Assembly: GCF_003591005.1 (NCBI RefSeq)
Contig: NZ_QYYD01000001.1
Location: forward strand, 62,001 to 126,000
Reading direction: 5' to 3'
Source of the DNA: Rhodopseudomonas palustris
GTDB taxonomy: Bacteria; Pseudomonadota; Alphaproteobacteria; Rhizobiales; Xanthobacteraceae
Length of the DNA stretch: 64,000 nt
The position numbers and the translations under genes were made by a program. This document shows, in pieces, positions 56,823 through 64,000 of this stretch. Position 1 is the first letter of the stretch. Every line of letters starts with the position of its first letter. Under the pieces are notes generated by a model. The model was not told the DNA's origin and searched no databases. It was given only the letters and a program-made list of their open reading frames with translations.

Positions 56823-57101
56823 ATGCAGCTGCAGGAATTCGCCGATCGATCTCACCTCGATTCAGCCACGATCGAGACCTGGATAAAGGCAGAATGGTTG
56901 CTGGCGGATCGGCCAGGGCATCACTTCTCCGAGCAGGATCTCGCCCGTGCGCGTCTCATCCAGGACCTTCAGGATGATTTCGGTGTCAACGACGAGGGTA
57001 TCGCGCTCGTCTTGTATCTGCTGGATCAACTCTATGGGCTGCGCTGCCTGCTCCGGGACATCCAGACCATGCGGAATACGGATGTAACGCCCCCGCATTG
57101 A
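56823..57101 (+). CDS. cbpM: Chaperone modulator CbpM
   Basis: This 92-residue protein of the CbpM/MerR-like family, in other species, binds the J-domain of CbpA and blocks its action on DnaK. The N-terminal helix region (MQLQEFADRSHLDSATIETW) and the helical C-terminus (NDEGIALVLYLLDQLYGLRC) are typical; the central EQDLARARLIQDLQDDFGV is a family hallmark. The ATG at 56823 is used; a GTG at 56817 overlaps the stop of the J-protein gene. It completes a hsp20-dnaK-grpE-cbpA-cbpM group. Confidence 0.88.
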   Translation: MQLQEFADRSHLDSATIETWIKAEWLLADRPGHHFSEQDLARARLIQDLQDDFGVNDEGIALVLYLLDQLYGLRCLLRDIQTMRNTDVTPPH

Positions 57102-57526
57102 AGCGTCGGGACCCGATCGGCGATCATGAGCTTGCGCGTCGAGCCTTCCTGCACTCTCTAGCCCAACGATCGTGCCGTCGCTCCTCCCGACACTACACGG
57201 CGCAGCATGGCTTGGCTCCTGGTAACAGCAGGCGTCGCGCCGGTCGGTCGAACCTGGCCAGTCGCCCCACTCATCGCGCTCGGTCATGTAGGGTCACGGC
57301 GACTCTATCGCCGGCCCTGCCGCAGTCACTTCGGCGCTGCGGCGACGGCCCCGCGTAGCCACGCTCGCTGTATAGTTCCTGCTGTCCGTTCTCAATGACA
57401 GCCGCATTGAGGATTGTCAGCGCGGCGGATCTCTCATCCGTTACGTTATCGCGTCGAGACCGAAACGTCTCCATAGGCCTGTTTAGCCACAGCTTGACTC
57501 AGTCAACTCTTTGGACACGAGGCAAC
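57102..57526. promoter_or_regulatory. Control region upstream of the old-yellow-enzyme gene
   Basis: These 425 bases hold no credible gene. Three sites stand out. The inverted repeat CTCAATG-N7-CATTGAG lies at 57391-57411. TTGA-GGATTG-TCAG (57407-57420) is a near FixK site with the same TCAGCGC tail as at 50624. The perfect palindrome TTGACT-C-AGTCAA (57494-57506) is 20 bases before the ATG, well placed for a repressor. Confidence 0.45.
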
Positions 57527-58738
57527 ATGTTCACCGCTTCCACGCGCAGCCGCGCGCTGAATGGCGCTCTAAATGGAAACGCTAACCCACTGTTCCAGGG
57601 ATATCGACTGGGGCCGTTTATCCTCCCCCATCGGGTGGTAATGGCGCCATTGACCCGCTCACGAGCCCGACAGCCGGGCAACGTGCCATCGCAACTCGCG
57701 GCCTGTTACTATGCGCAGCGAGCGTCCGCTGCCCTCATCATCAGCGAGGCCACCCAGATCTCGATGCAGGGCCAGGGCTATGCCTGGACGCCGGGTATCC
57801 ATAGCCGCGAGCAAGTCGAAGCTTGGCGGCAAGTCACGACGGCCGTGCACAAGGCTGACGGACTGATCTTCAATCAACTATGGCACGTCGGTCGCATTTC
57901 GCATCCGGCCCTGCAGCCGGACAACATGCTGCCCGTTGCGCCCTCGGCGATCACGCCTGCCGGCAAGGCCTTCATCGAAAACGAGCTCGGCGAGGGACAG
58001 CTGGTTCCGTTCGTGCGTCCACGCGCGCTGACTCTCGAGGAGATACCCTATCTAATCAGACAGTACGAGCGTGCGGCGAGGAACGCGGAGGCTGCCGAAT
58101 TCGACGGCATCGAGATCCATGCGGCCAACGGCTACCTGATCGATCAGTTCATCGAGAGCAGCACCAACTGTCGCAGCGATGCGTATGGCGGCACGATTCA
58201 GAATCGCGCGCGTCTGCTGCTCGAAATCACGGAAGCCCTAATCCCCATTCTCGGAGCGGACAGGATCGGCGTCCGGCTTTCACCTCTTGGCAAGATGAAC
58301 GACATCAGTGACGACGCTCCTGAGTCGACGTTCGGCTATCTCGCCGAACAGCTTTCCGGCTATGGCTTGGCCTATCTGCACGTCGTCAATCCGGCACTCG
58401 AGCAGATGCAGAATGGCCAGAACCCGGACCCGGTCGCTCTGGGCATGGCCAGACTGATACGCACCAAATATCAGGGAACCCTGATCGTGGCCGGAGGCTT
58501 TGACGCCGACAGCGCCACGCAATGGCTGCACGACGGGCTAGCCGACTTGATTGCGTTCGGCCGCAAGTTCATTGCCAATCCCGACCTGCCCGAACGGCTG
58601 CGGGTCGATGCACCACTGAACGTGGACGACCCGACGACGTACTATGGCGGCGGCGAGAAGGGTTACACGGACTATCCTTCGCTGCAGCAGGACCGCGGCG
58701 ACAAGGCGAAGGCTTGTGTCGATCAGCGTTGGCGATGA
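57527..58738 (+). CDS. Old yellow enzyme / alkene reductase
   Basis: This 403-residue FMN-dependent ene-reductase is of the OYE/NemA family. Typical blocks are VVMAPLTRSRARQPGNVPS, TQISMQGQGYAWTPGIHS, FNQLWHVGRISHP and the substrate-binding His/Asn motif GIEIHAANGYLIDQFIE. The FMN phosphate loop is near LIVAGGFDAD and GRKFIANPDLPERL. Such enzymes reduce activated C=C bonds and nitro compounds, clearing reactive electrophiles. The ATG at 57527 has GAGG upstream and suits the length; about 20 residues more than usual precede the family start. A palindrome just before the ATG suggests a dedicated regulator. Confidence 0.93.
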   Translation: MFTASTRSRALNGALNGNANPLFQGYRLGPFILPHRVVMAPLTRSRARQPGNVPSQLAACYYAQRASAALIISEATQISMQGQGYAWTPGIHSREQVEAWRQVTTAVHKADGLIFNQLWHVGRISHPALQPDNMLPVAPSAITPAGKAFIENELGEGQLVPFVRPRALTLEEIPYLIRQYERAARNAEAAEFDGIEIHAANGYLIDQFIESSTNCRSDAYGGTIQNRARLLLEITEALIPILGADRIGVRLSPLGKMNDISDDAPESTFGYLAEQLSGYGLAYLHVVNPALEQMQNGQNPDPVALGMARLIRTKYQGTLIVAGGFDADSATQWLHDGLADLIAFGRKFIANPDLPERLRVDAPLNVDDPTTYYGGGEKGYTDYPSLQQDRGDKAKACVDQRWR

Positions 58739-58989
58739 TACGACGAGCGGCGCCCAAGGACCTCAGTCATCGATCATCCTCTAGACAGCAGGTCGCGAGC
58801 ACCATCGATGGGCGGAAGCTTCAAGTCCTATTCCTGTCCGGGATGTGCGAAGATGCTGCGTCTGGCCAGCGAACTAGCCGCCGATGCCCGGCGCTCAGGC
58901 GTCACTTTCAGTGATCCGATGCAGCGACAGGATATCAGGAACCTCCTCAACAGCGAATTGCGGCCGCCACGGCAAACCTGTTCGGCAAA

Positions 58990-59451
58990 TCATGAGACAG
59001 CGGGCGCGGCTGCGGGCGCATACTGGCGCAGCCAGTCGCGCAACGCCTCGCCACCGACAGCGCCGGCGCGCTGAGCGACGATGTTGCCTTTGTGGAACAG
59101 CATCAGCGTTGGGATGCTCCGAATGTTGTAGCGCGCGGACAGCTCGCCTTCCGCCTCGGTGTCGACCTTCAGAAAGCGAAACTCGGGTTCGAGTTCGCCG
59201 GCGGCGCGTTCGAGAACCGGCGCCATCGCTTTGCAAGGCCCGCACCACGCCGCCCAAAAGTCGATTACCACCGGAATATCGTTGCGCTGGATGTGAGTGG
59301 CGAAGTCACGTGCGGAAACCGACACGGGATGCCCTGTAAAGAGTTGCTGTCGACATCGTCCGCATTTTGCCTGCCGCGCATCCCGCCGGTTCGGAACGCG
59401 GTTGGTTGCCGTGCAATGGGGGCACACGATGCGGCGGATCTCGTTGCTCAT
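58990..59451 (-). CDS. trxC: Thioredoxin with N-terminal zinc ribbon (TrxC type)
   Basis: This 153-residue protein is Thioredoxin-2-like. The N-terminal zinc ribbon has two CxxC pairs (VCPHCTATNR and KCGRCRQQLF). The thioredoxin fold follows, with active site WAAWCGPCKAMAPVLERAA and the cis-proline in IRSIPTLMLFHKG. TrxC is induced by oxidative stress and reduces a wide set of proteins. The ATG at 59449-59451 is chosen; a start six codons upstream is possible. Thioredoxin is also found in transmissible heat-resistance loci. It heads no obvious operon. Confidence 0.93.
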   Translation of the reverse strand: MSNEIRRIVCPHCTATNRVPNRRDARQAKCGRCRQQLFTGHPVSVSARDFATHIQRNDIPVVIDFWAAWCGPCKAMAPVLERAAGELEPEFRFLKVDTEAEGELSARYNIRSIPTLMLFHKGNIVAQRAGAVGGEALRDWLRQYAPAAAPAVS

Positions 59452-59700
59452 GGCTGAAGCTCTCCACAATCAATGCCATGCCAGAGGCTGTGTGCGATCC
59501 GCGGACAGGTCGTATCGAGCTTGGCCAAATCCAGGTGTCAGCCGGCCATCGAGCGCACCACGGTTCATCGGGCAGGTGCTCCGGTTTGCGATCGTGGCCG
59601 ATGCCGTGCCGGCAGATAGTGACGGGCCCTGATCGATCAGCGAGATCACCGCCAGGCGGCTCCCATATCAATGGGCGAACTCCAGCATTGATTGCAACGG

Positions 59701-60186
59701 CTACAGCAGCAAGTCGAACATTCGCGACGCGAGCTCCCAATGTCTCGTCTGCGGATTTTTCAGATCCGGCTCGACGAGCTTCATGGCTCGGGCAACCGCG
59801 ACGCCAAGTCCTCCGACAACATCGGGCAGCATTGCTTCGGCCTCGTCGCTGTAGGTGAACTGCAGCGGCGGTCGATGCGCGAGACGGTCGAGAATCGGCG
59901 CCAGCTCTATCGTTTCATCCAGCTTCCTGAATTGCTCGATGCATTCCTGGAGGCCGGCGGTGATCGGCAGATGCCAGGGCTCGATCAGGACGTCGCCGCC
60001 AGCTTTGGCGTCAGCTTCGGCGCGAATGAGCAGCCGATACACCCTGTGATCGACGAACTCTTCGAAGCGCTTGAGGTCGGCCTTGTCCAAATTTAGATCA
60101 GCCGCCTTGCGAAAGAGTCGCTGCAGCTGTAGCACGCCCTCTGGGCGCGCAGGCGGCATCTTGTCATGGGGAAGTTGCGCGATCAT
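59701..60186 (-). CDS. DUF1931 histone-fold protein
   Basis: This protein of about 161 residues belongs to the DUF1931 family, whose known structures are two histone folds fused in one chain. Diagnostic blocks are LFRKAADLNLDKADLKRFEE, IEPWHLPITAGLQECIEQF, LDETIELAPILDRLAHRPPL and VEPDLKNPQTRHWELASRMF. The ATG at 60184-60186 is used; a GTG 17 codons upstream is possible. Whether the family binds DNA like archaeal histones is not established. It lies among stress genes and upstream of the cNMP/TrxB-like gene, all on the minus strand on this side. Confidence 0.85.
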   Translation of the reverse strand: MIAQLPHDKMPPARPEGVLQLQRLFRKAADLNLDKADLKRFEEFVDHRVYRLLIRAEADAKAGGDVLIEPWHLPITAGLQECIEQFRKLDETIELAPILDRLAHRPPLQFTYSDEAEAMLPDVVGGLGVAVARAMKLVEPDLKNPQTRHWELASRMFDLLL

Positions 60187-60303
60187 CCGGCCACTCTGCC
60201 ATGCCTCGTCGCGGCCGCGTTGACAGATGTCATTCACGCGTAGTTATTTCGTGTCGAGCCGTTCGGTCATCGTCCAGGCGGCGAAGGCTGCCTGCTCGGA
60301 CCA

Positions 60304-62055
60304 TCATGCCGCGGAGGCCTGCGCCGACTGTTCACATCGGTTGGTCCGGGCCGCCTCGAGGAACGCGTGGATCTGCGGCACCACGGTGGCTCCCTCACCG
60401 ATCGCTGCGCCGACGCGCTTGACGGACCCGAACCGCACATCGCCCACGGCGAACACACCCGCCACGCTCGACTCGAGCGACGCGGGCGAGCTTGCGCCGT
60501 CGGCCGAAGACCGGTCGCCATCAGGGATGTCGGCGCCGGTCTGGACAAACCCCTTGCTGTCACGGCTGACGTTGCAATCGCTCAGCCACTCCGTTGCGGG
60601 CTCCGCACCGATGAACATGAAAACGTTGCGGATTGCTTTCTCGACGTCCCCGCCGGTCCGGTCGCGCCAGCGCACCCGCGCGAGTTGTCCCTGCTCGTCA
60701 CCGGACAACTCCACGATCTCCGTGCAAGTCAGCAACTCGATATTCGCCGTCGCTGCGATCCTATCGATCAGATATTGCGACATGCTCTGCGAAAGGCTGG
60801 AGCCCCGCACCAGCATCCAGACTTTCTTGGCATAATGGCTGAGAAACACGGCCGCTTGCCCTGCGGAGTTGCCTCCGCCGACCAGCACGACTTCCTCGTT
60901 TCGGCACAGACGGGCCTCGATCGGGGAAGCCCAGTACCAAACTCCCCGCCCCTCGAAATGCTCCAGATTCGGTATGTTCGGCCTGCGATAGCGTGCGCCG
61001 CTGGCGATCACGACACTGAGCGCGGCAACGCTCCGACCATCGACGAGCCCGATCGCGAATGGATATTGCTCACAGCGAAGATTGGTGACCGTCTCGGGAA
61101 TGATCATCTCGACACCGAACTTCTGGGCCTGCACGTAGGCACGTCCCGCCAGTGCCTGGCCTGAAATTCCCGTCGGGAAGCCCAGATAATTCTCGATACA
61201 GCTGCTGGCACCGGCCTGCCCCCCGAACGCCCTTGCGTCGAACACGCCGACCGACAATCCTTCGGACGCCGCATACACGGCAGCCGCAAGCCCTCCCGGG
61301 CCGGCGCCGACAATCGCCAAATCGTAGCAGCGCCCTTCCAGGTCCGGCGGCACCATGCCCAGCGCTCGCCCCAACTCGACCTCGCTGGGATTCTTGAGAA
61401 TTACCCCGTTCGGACAGACCACCAATGGCAGTTCTTCCGGCCTGCAGGGATAGTGCTGCAAGAACGCCTGCGCGTCGGGGTCCTTTGTGGGATCCATCAC
61501 CTGGTGTGGATAGGCGTTGCGGGCCAGAAATTCCAGCAGACGCACCATTCCGGGGTGGGCGTCATGCCCGATCAGACAAGGGCCACCTGAACCGGTCTCG
61601 ATGAGGAATACCCGTCGCAAGACCAGAGCGCGCATGATGCGCTCGCCGAGTTCAACGTCGGCGATCAGCAAGGCGCGAAGTCTGGATGGCAGAATGATCA
61701 GCGACTCGACGGGTTCGATGGCGCGTGCATCGACAAGCGCGAGTCCGCCGGAGAGCTGGGCAACTTCGGCAATGAAATCGCCTGCACCCAATTCCACGAT
61801 TCTCTCTGTTCGGCCGGGTCGATCGCGAGCTTCGATGGATACCCGGCCGGCGATGATGACGAACATCCCCGGCGGAATTTCACCCGTCAGGAACAGGTAC
61901 TCATCGCCCGCATAATGTCTGATCTCGCCGAACCGGCGCATGCGGTCGATTTCGTTCGGCGCGAACTTGGGAAACATCTGCTCGCGGCGGGACTCAAGCA
62001 TGCCGCTGCCGCCCGCCTGCAGACCCTCGACAACCGTGTTGGATAAGTCGTCCAT
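60304..62055 (-). CDS. cNMP-domain / thioredoxin-reductase-like fusion lacking CxxC
   Basis: This is a 583-residue three-part protein. Residues about 25-140 are a cyclic-nucleotide-binding-type barrel. Residues about 160-235 look like a glutaredoxin-like fold without cysteine pair (HPGMVRLLEFLARNAYPHQV; LPLVVCPNGVILKNPSEVEL). Residues 243 onward are an FAD/NAD(P) pyridine-nucleotide oxidoreductase (AIVGAGPGGLAAAVYA; VLVGGGNSAGQAAVFL; GVFAVGDVRFGSVKR). At the place of the redox CxxC of thioredoxin reductase (CATC) the sequence reads VWYWASPIE, so disulfide reduction is not expected. Electrons probably pass to another acceptor. The ATG at 62055 is used; 62076 is an alternative. Confidence 0.85.
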   Translation of the reverse strand: MDDLSNTVVEGLQAGGSGMLESRREQMFPKFAPNEIDRMRRFGEIRHYAGDEYLFLTGEIPPGMFVIIAGRVSIEARDRPGRTERIVELGAGDFIAEVAQLSGGLALVDARAIEPVESLIILPSRLRALLIADVELGERIMRALVLRRVFLIETGSGGPCLIGHDAHPGMVRLLEFLARNAYPHQVMDPTKDPDAQAFLQHYPCRPEELPLVVCPNGVILKNPSEVELGRALGMVPPDLEGRCYDLAIVGAGPGGLAAAVYAASEGLSVGVFDARAFGGQAGASSCIENYLGFPTGISGQALAGRAYVQAQKFGVEMIIPETVTNLRCEQYPFAIGLVDGRSVAALSVVIASGARYRRPNIPNLEHFEGRGVWYWASPIEARLCRNEEVVLVGGGNSAGQAAVFLSHYAKKVWMLVRGSSLSQSMSQYLIDRIAATANIELLTCTEIVELSGDEQGQLARVRWRDRTGGDVEKAIRNVFMFIGAEPATEWLSDCNVSRDSKGFVQTGADIPDGDRSSADGASSPASLESSVAGVFAVGDVRFGSVKRVGAAIGEGATVVPQIHAFLEAARTNRCEQSAQASAA

Positions 62056-62066
62056 CGATTCGCCTT

Positions 62067-63641
62067 TCAGGACCATGGCCCCTGCACGGCAGAAGCGCTC
62101 CAGGGAAAGGCACGCCGGGTGTGCTGCACGGTCAGCCACTGGTCCGTCGTGAAAGCCTCGATCACCCAATCGCCGTTGAATCGGCCGATCCCGGAATTCT
62201 TCTCGCCGCCGAACGGACAGGTCGGCAAGTCGATCACGGGCTGATCGTTGACGTGGGCCATGCCGACCTGCATCTGCCGGGCGAAGTGCGCGCCGCGGTG
62301 GAGGTTGCGCGTGAATACGGCGCCGCTCAGTCCGAAACTTGTTTGATTGGCCACCGCCAGCGCCTCTTCGGCGTTGCTGACCCGGATGATCGGCGCCACC
62401 GGGCCGAATATTTCTTCTGCTGCGAGCTGCATTTGGTTAGTGACGTTCACAAAGACATGCGGCGGCAGCACCAAGCCGTCCGGCTCGCCTCCGAGCACCT
62501 GTTTGCAGCCGTCATCGCGGGCACGGCGAATGCGCGCCATCAGCTTGTCGAGCTGCGCCTTGTTGATGATCGGACCGATCACGGTGTCGCCGTCGCTGGG
62601 ATCGCCGACTTTCAAGTTCGCCACCCGCTGTGCAAAGCGATCGACGAACTTGGGGTAGACGGACTCCTCGACAATGATGCGGTTGATCGCGATGCAGATC
62701 TGGCCTTGATGCAAGAACTTGCCGAACGCAGCGGCTTCGACGGCCTGATCGAGATCTGCGTCCGCGAGTACGACGAACGGCGCATTGCCGCCGAGCTCCA
62801 GATCGACGCGCTTGATAATCGGCGCCTTCGCCGCGAGTTCCGCTATCCTGCGGCCGACCGGCGTCGAGCCGGTGAACGAAATCACACGCGGAACGGGATG
62901 ACTGACGAAGCCGTCACCGATTTCGTCGCCGGCGCCGACGACGACGCTGAGGAGACCAGCCGGCAGCCCGGCCTCCTCGAAAATTTTGGCCAACAACAAT
63001 CCCCCTGTGACAGGCGTCTCACTTGACGGCTTGATCACGACGGCGTTTCCCACAGCGAGCGCGGGCGCGACCGTGCGATTGCTCAGGTGGAGCGGCCAAT
63101 TCCACGGGCTGATTGCTCCCACCACGCCGACCGGTTTGCGCATGACCAGATTCTCCTTGCCCGGAATGTCGGACAAAACGGAGCGTCCTTCGACCGCGTG
63201 CGGCACGGATGTCGCCCACAGCATGACGGTGTGAGTTACTTCCCACTCCAGGTTGGCTTTTAGTCGCGTGCTGCCGGATTCCTTGATCAGCCACTCGACG
63301 ATTTCGCTGCGGCGCGCTTCCATCACGCCTGCCGCGCGGCGAAACACCTGTGCCCGCACCGCTGGCGTTGAGACAGCCCACGCCGTTTGAGCCCTGGCGC
63401 CTGCCGCAAACGCCGCATCGACATCGTCGCGATCGGCCTGCTTGATCTCGAGCAGAACATCGCCGCTAAACGGATTGGTGTCGGCCAGCCGATGCTCCGA
63501 CCGACCCTGGCGCCAGTTGCCGGCGATCGGCAGCAGATCGAACTGATCGTAAAGTTGCGGATCTCGCGTCTGGACGTTCGTGCCATCCGATGCTTCGGCT
63601 TCGCGACGGTTGGCACTACGGCTGGCACTGGGCGCGACCAT
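62067..63641 (-). CDS. NAD(P)-dependent aldehyde dehydrogenase
   Basis: This 524-residue aldehyde dehydrogenase has the catalytic Cys in HQGQICIAINRII, the general-base Glu in VDLELGGNAPFVV and the substrate/NAD block SPWNWPLHLSNRTVAPALA. The overall type is nearest to benzaldehyde/vanillin dehydrogenases. An N-terminal extension of about 30 residues is rich in Arg and Asp. The ATG at 63639-63641 is preferred because the AGGGAG ribosome site is 6 bp upstream; the ATG at 63647 would be too close. It lies upstream of the cNMP/TrxB-like gene, with 11 bp between, so they are probably one operon for aldehyde or electrophile detoxification. Confidence 0.92.
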   Translation of the reverse strand: MVAPSASRSANRREAEASDGTNVQTRDPQLYDQFDLLPIAGNWRQGRSEHRLADTNPFSGDVLLEIKQADRDDVDAAFAAGARAQTAWAVSTPAVRAQVFRRAAGVMEARRSEIVEWLIKESGSTRLKANLEWEVTHTVMLWATSVPHAVEGRSVLSDIPGKENLVMRKPVGVVGAISPWNWPLHLSNRTVAPALAVGNAVVIKPSSETPVTGGLLLAKIFEEAGLPAGLLSVVVGAGDEIGDGFVSHPVPRVISFTGSTPVGRRIAELAAKAPIIKRVDLELGGNAPFVVLADADLDQAVEAAAFGKFLHQGQICIAINRIIVEESVYPKFVDRFAQRVANLKVGDPSDGDTVIGPIINKAQLDKLMARIRRARDDGCKQVLGGEPDGLVLPPHVFVNVTNQMQLAAEEIFGPVAPIIRVSNAEEALAVANQTSFGLSGAVFTRNLHRGAHFARQMQVGMAHVNDQPVIDLPTCPFGGEKNSGIGRFNGDWVIEAFTTDQWLTVQHTRRAFPWSASAVQGPWS

Positions 63642-63803
63642 CGCCATCTCCCTAGGTTGGCTTAGCAACTGACGATGACGCGTCGAGCGGCGTGCAACCT
63701 TGACAGGCGTCAGCACAAACACCGGAAAACATCATGCGCCATCGATGGGTCTGCGTTCGTCCGGACGTTCGGCGTCTTTGATCGGGCAACGTGGCCCGGC
63801 ACG

Positions 63804-64000
63804 TCAATAGAACCGCGGGATCGGACCCAGACGTGGCGTCGGCCTGTCAGACAAGTCAAAGATGAGCTGGTCCACGTAGCACCAGCCCCAGCCCTCCGGC
63901 GGATCATAGGCTTCTATGATCGGGTGACCGGTCGCATGGAAGTGTTTGGTCGCGTGCCGATTGGGCGACTGGTCACAGCAACCGACGTGGCCGCAGGTCC
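63804..64000 (-). CDS. UBP-type zinc-finger protein (5' end off window)
   Basis: Only the last 64 codons lie in the window; the gene begins beyond the right edge. The peptide has TCGHVGCCDQSPNRHATKHF, then HATGHPIIEAYDPPEGWGWC and YVDQLIFDL. The Cys/His pattern (C..C..C..H..H..H) is that of the ubiquitin-specific-protease zinc finger, which in eukaryotes binds the ubiquitin C-terminus. Stand-alone bacterial versions exist, and their role is unknown. It is upstream of, and in the same direction as, the aldehyde dehydrogenase gene, with 162 bp between. Confidence 0.8.
   Translation of the reverse strand, partial: TCGHVGCCDQSPNRHATKHFHATGHPIIEAYDPPEGWGWCYVDQLIFDLSDRPTPRLGPIPRFY

Noticed and set aside
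58808-59074. 88-codon frame with a CPGC motif
   Set aside because: The C-terminal third overlaps trxC on the other strand, there is no ribosome site, and a single CxxC is weak evidence.

Overview
The window looks like chromosomal DNA of a high-GC alphaproteobacterium in the Rhodopseudomonas/Bradyrhizobium group. The grounds are gene content and order: mfd-sdhE and recG, glmS and glmU, an ndv-type cyclic beta-glucan locus, phosphatidylcholine synthase, an IalB-family protein, and the small palindromic dispersed repeats common in that group. I name the group by recognising protein families; no search was run. I see no phage, transposase, rRNA or CRISPR array. The only tRNA is tRNA-Lys(UUU).

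Layout. (1) 1-2.0 kb, minus strand: dapA, mscL, smpB and the start of a peroxiredoxin gene, packed as a likely operon. (2) 2.2-6.1 kb: a cupin/RraA-family pair (minus), then the 5-oxoprolinase operon pxpB-pxpC-pxpA (plus). (3) 6.2-16 kb: rimO, a quinone oxidoreductase, terC, phosphatidylcholine synthase, a UbiH-type hydroxylase, an AEC transporter, a PmtA-like methyltransferase divergent from a TetR regulator with a very clear operator/promoter, hspQ and an IalB protein. (4) 16-21 kb: a YejA-like peptide-binding protein, a degenerate adenylate-forming enzyme and a degenerate PleD-like protein. (5) 21-32 kb: repeats, mfd, sdhE, recG, a DUF502 protein, glmS and glmU. (6) 32-39 kb: a SPOR-like protein, a small membrane protein and the ndvC-ndvD-ndvB-like cyclic beta-1,3/1,6-glucan cluster. 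(7) 39-45 kb: tRNA-Lys, a polycysteine leader peptide, a 63-residue protein, metQ, a PaaK-like ligase, a RidA protein, an EamA transporter and an orphan BrnA antitoxin.

(8) 45.6-64 kb is a coherent stress and redox block. It encodes a zinc-ribbon microprotein, PsiE, a universal stress protein, HdeD, a FixK-type Crp/Fnr regulator, a PRC-barrel protein, a two-helix membrane protein, a triple-BON protein, Hsp20, DnaK, GrpE, a CbpA-type J protein with its modulator CbpM, an old-yellow-enzyme reductase, a thioredoxin with an N-terminal zinc ribbon, a DUF1931 histone-fold protein, a cNMP-domain/thioredoxin-reductase-like fusion lacking the CxxC, an aldehyde dehydrogenase and a UBP-type zinc finger (cut by the window end). 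Hsp20, HdeD, PsiE and thioredoxin are also parts of the transmissible heat-resistance (protein quality control) loci of other proteobacteria. FixK-like half-site pairs near several of these genes suggest control by low oxygen; that is inference.

The observations most worth following are the polycysteine leader before the metQ region, the stress block with its second DnaK machine, the CxxC-less cNMP/TrxB fusion, the histone-fold protein, the TetR operator plus upstream ORF before the PmtA-like gene, and the adjacent degenerate adenylating and PleD-like proteins.
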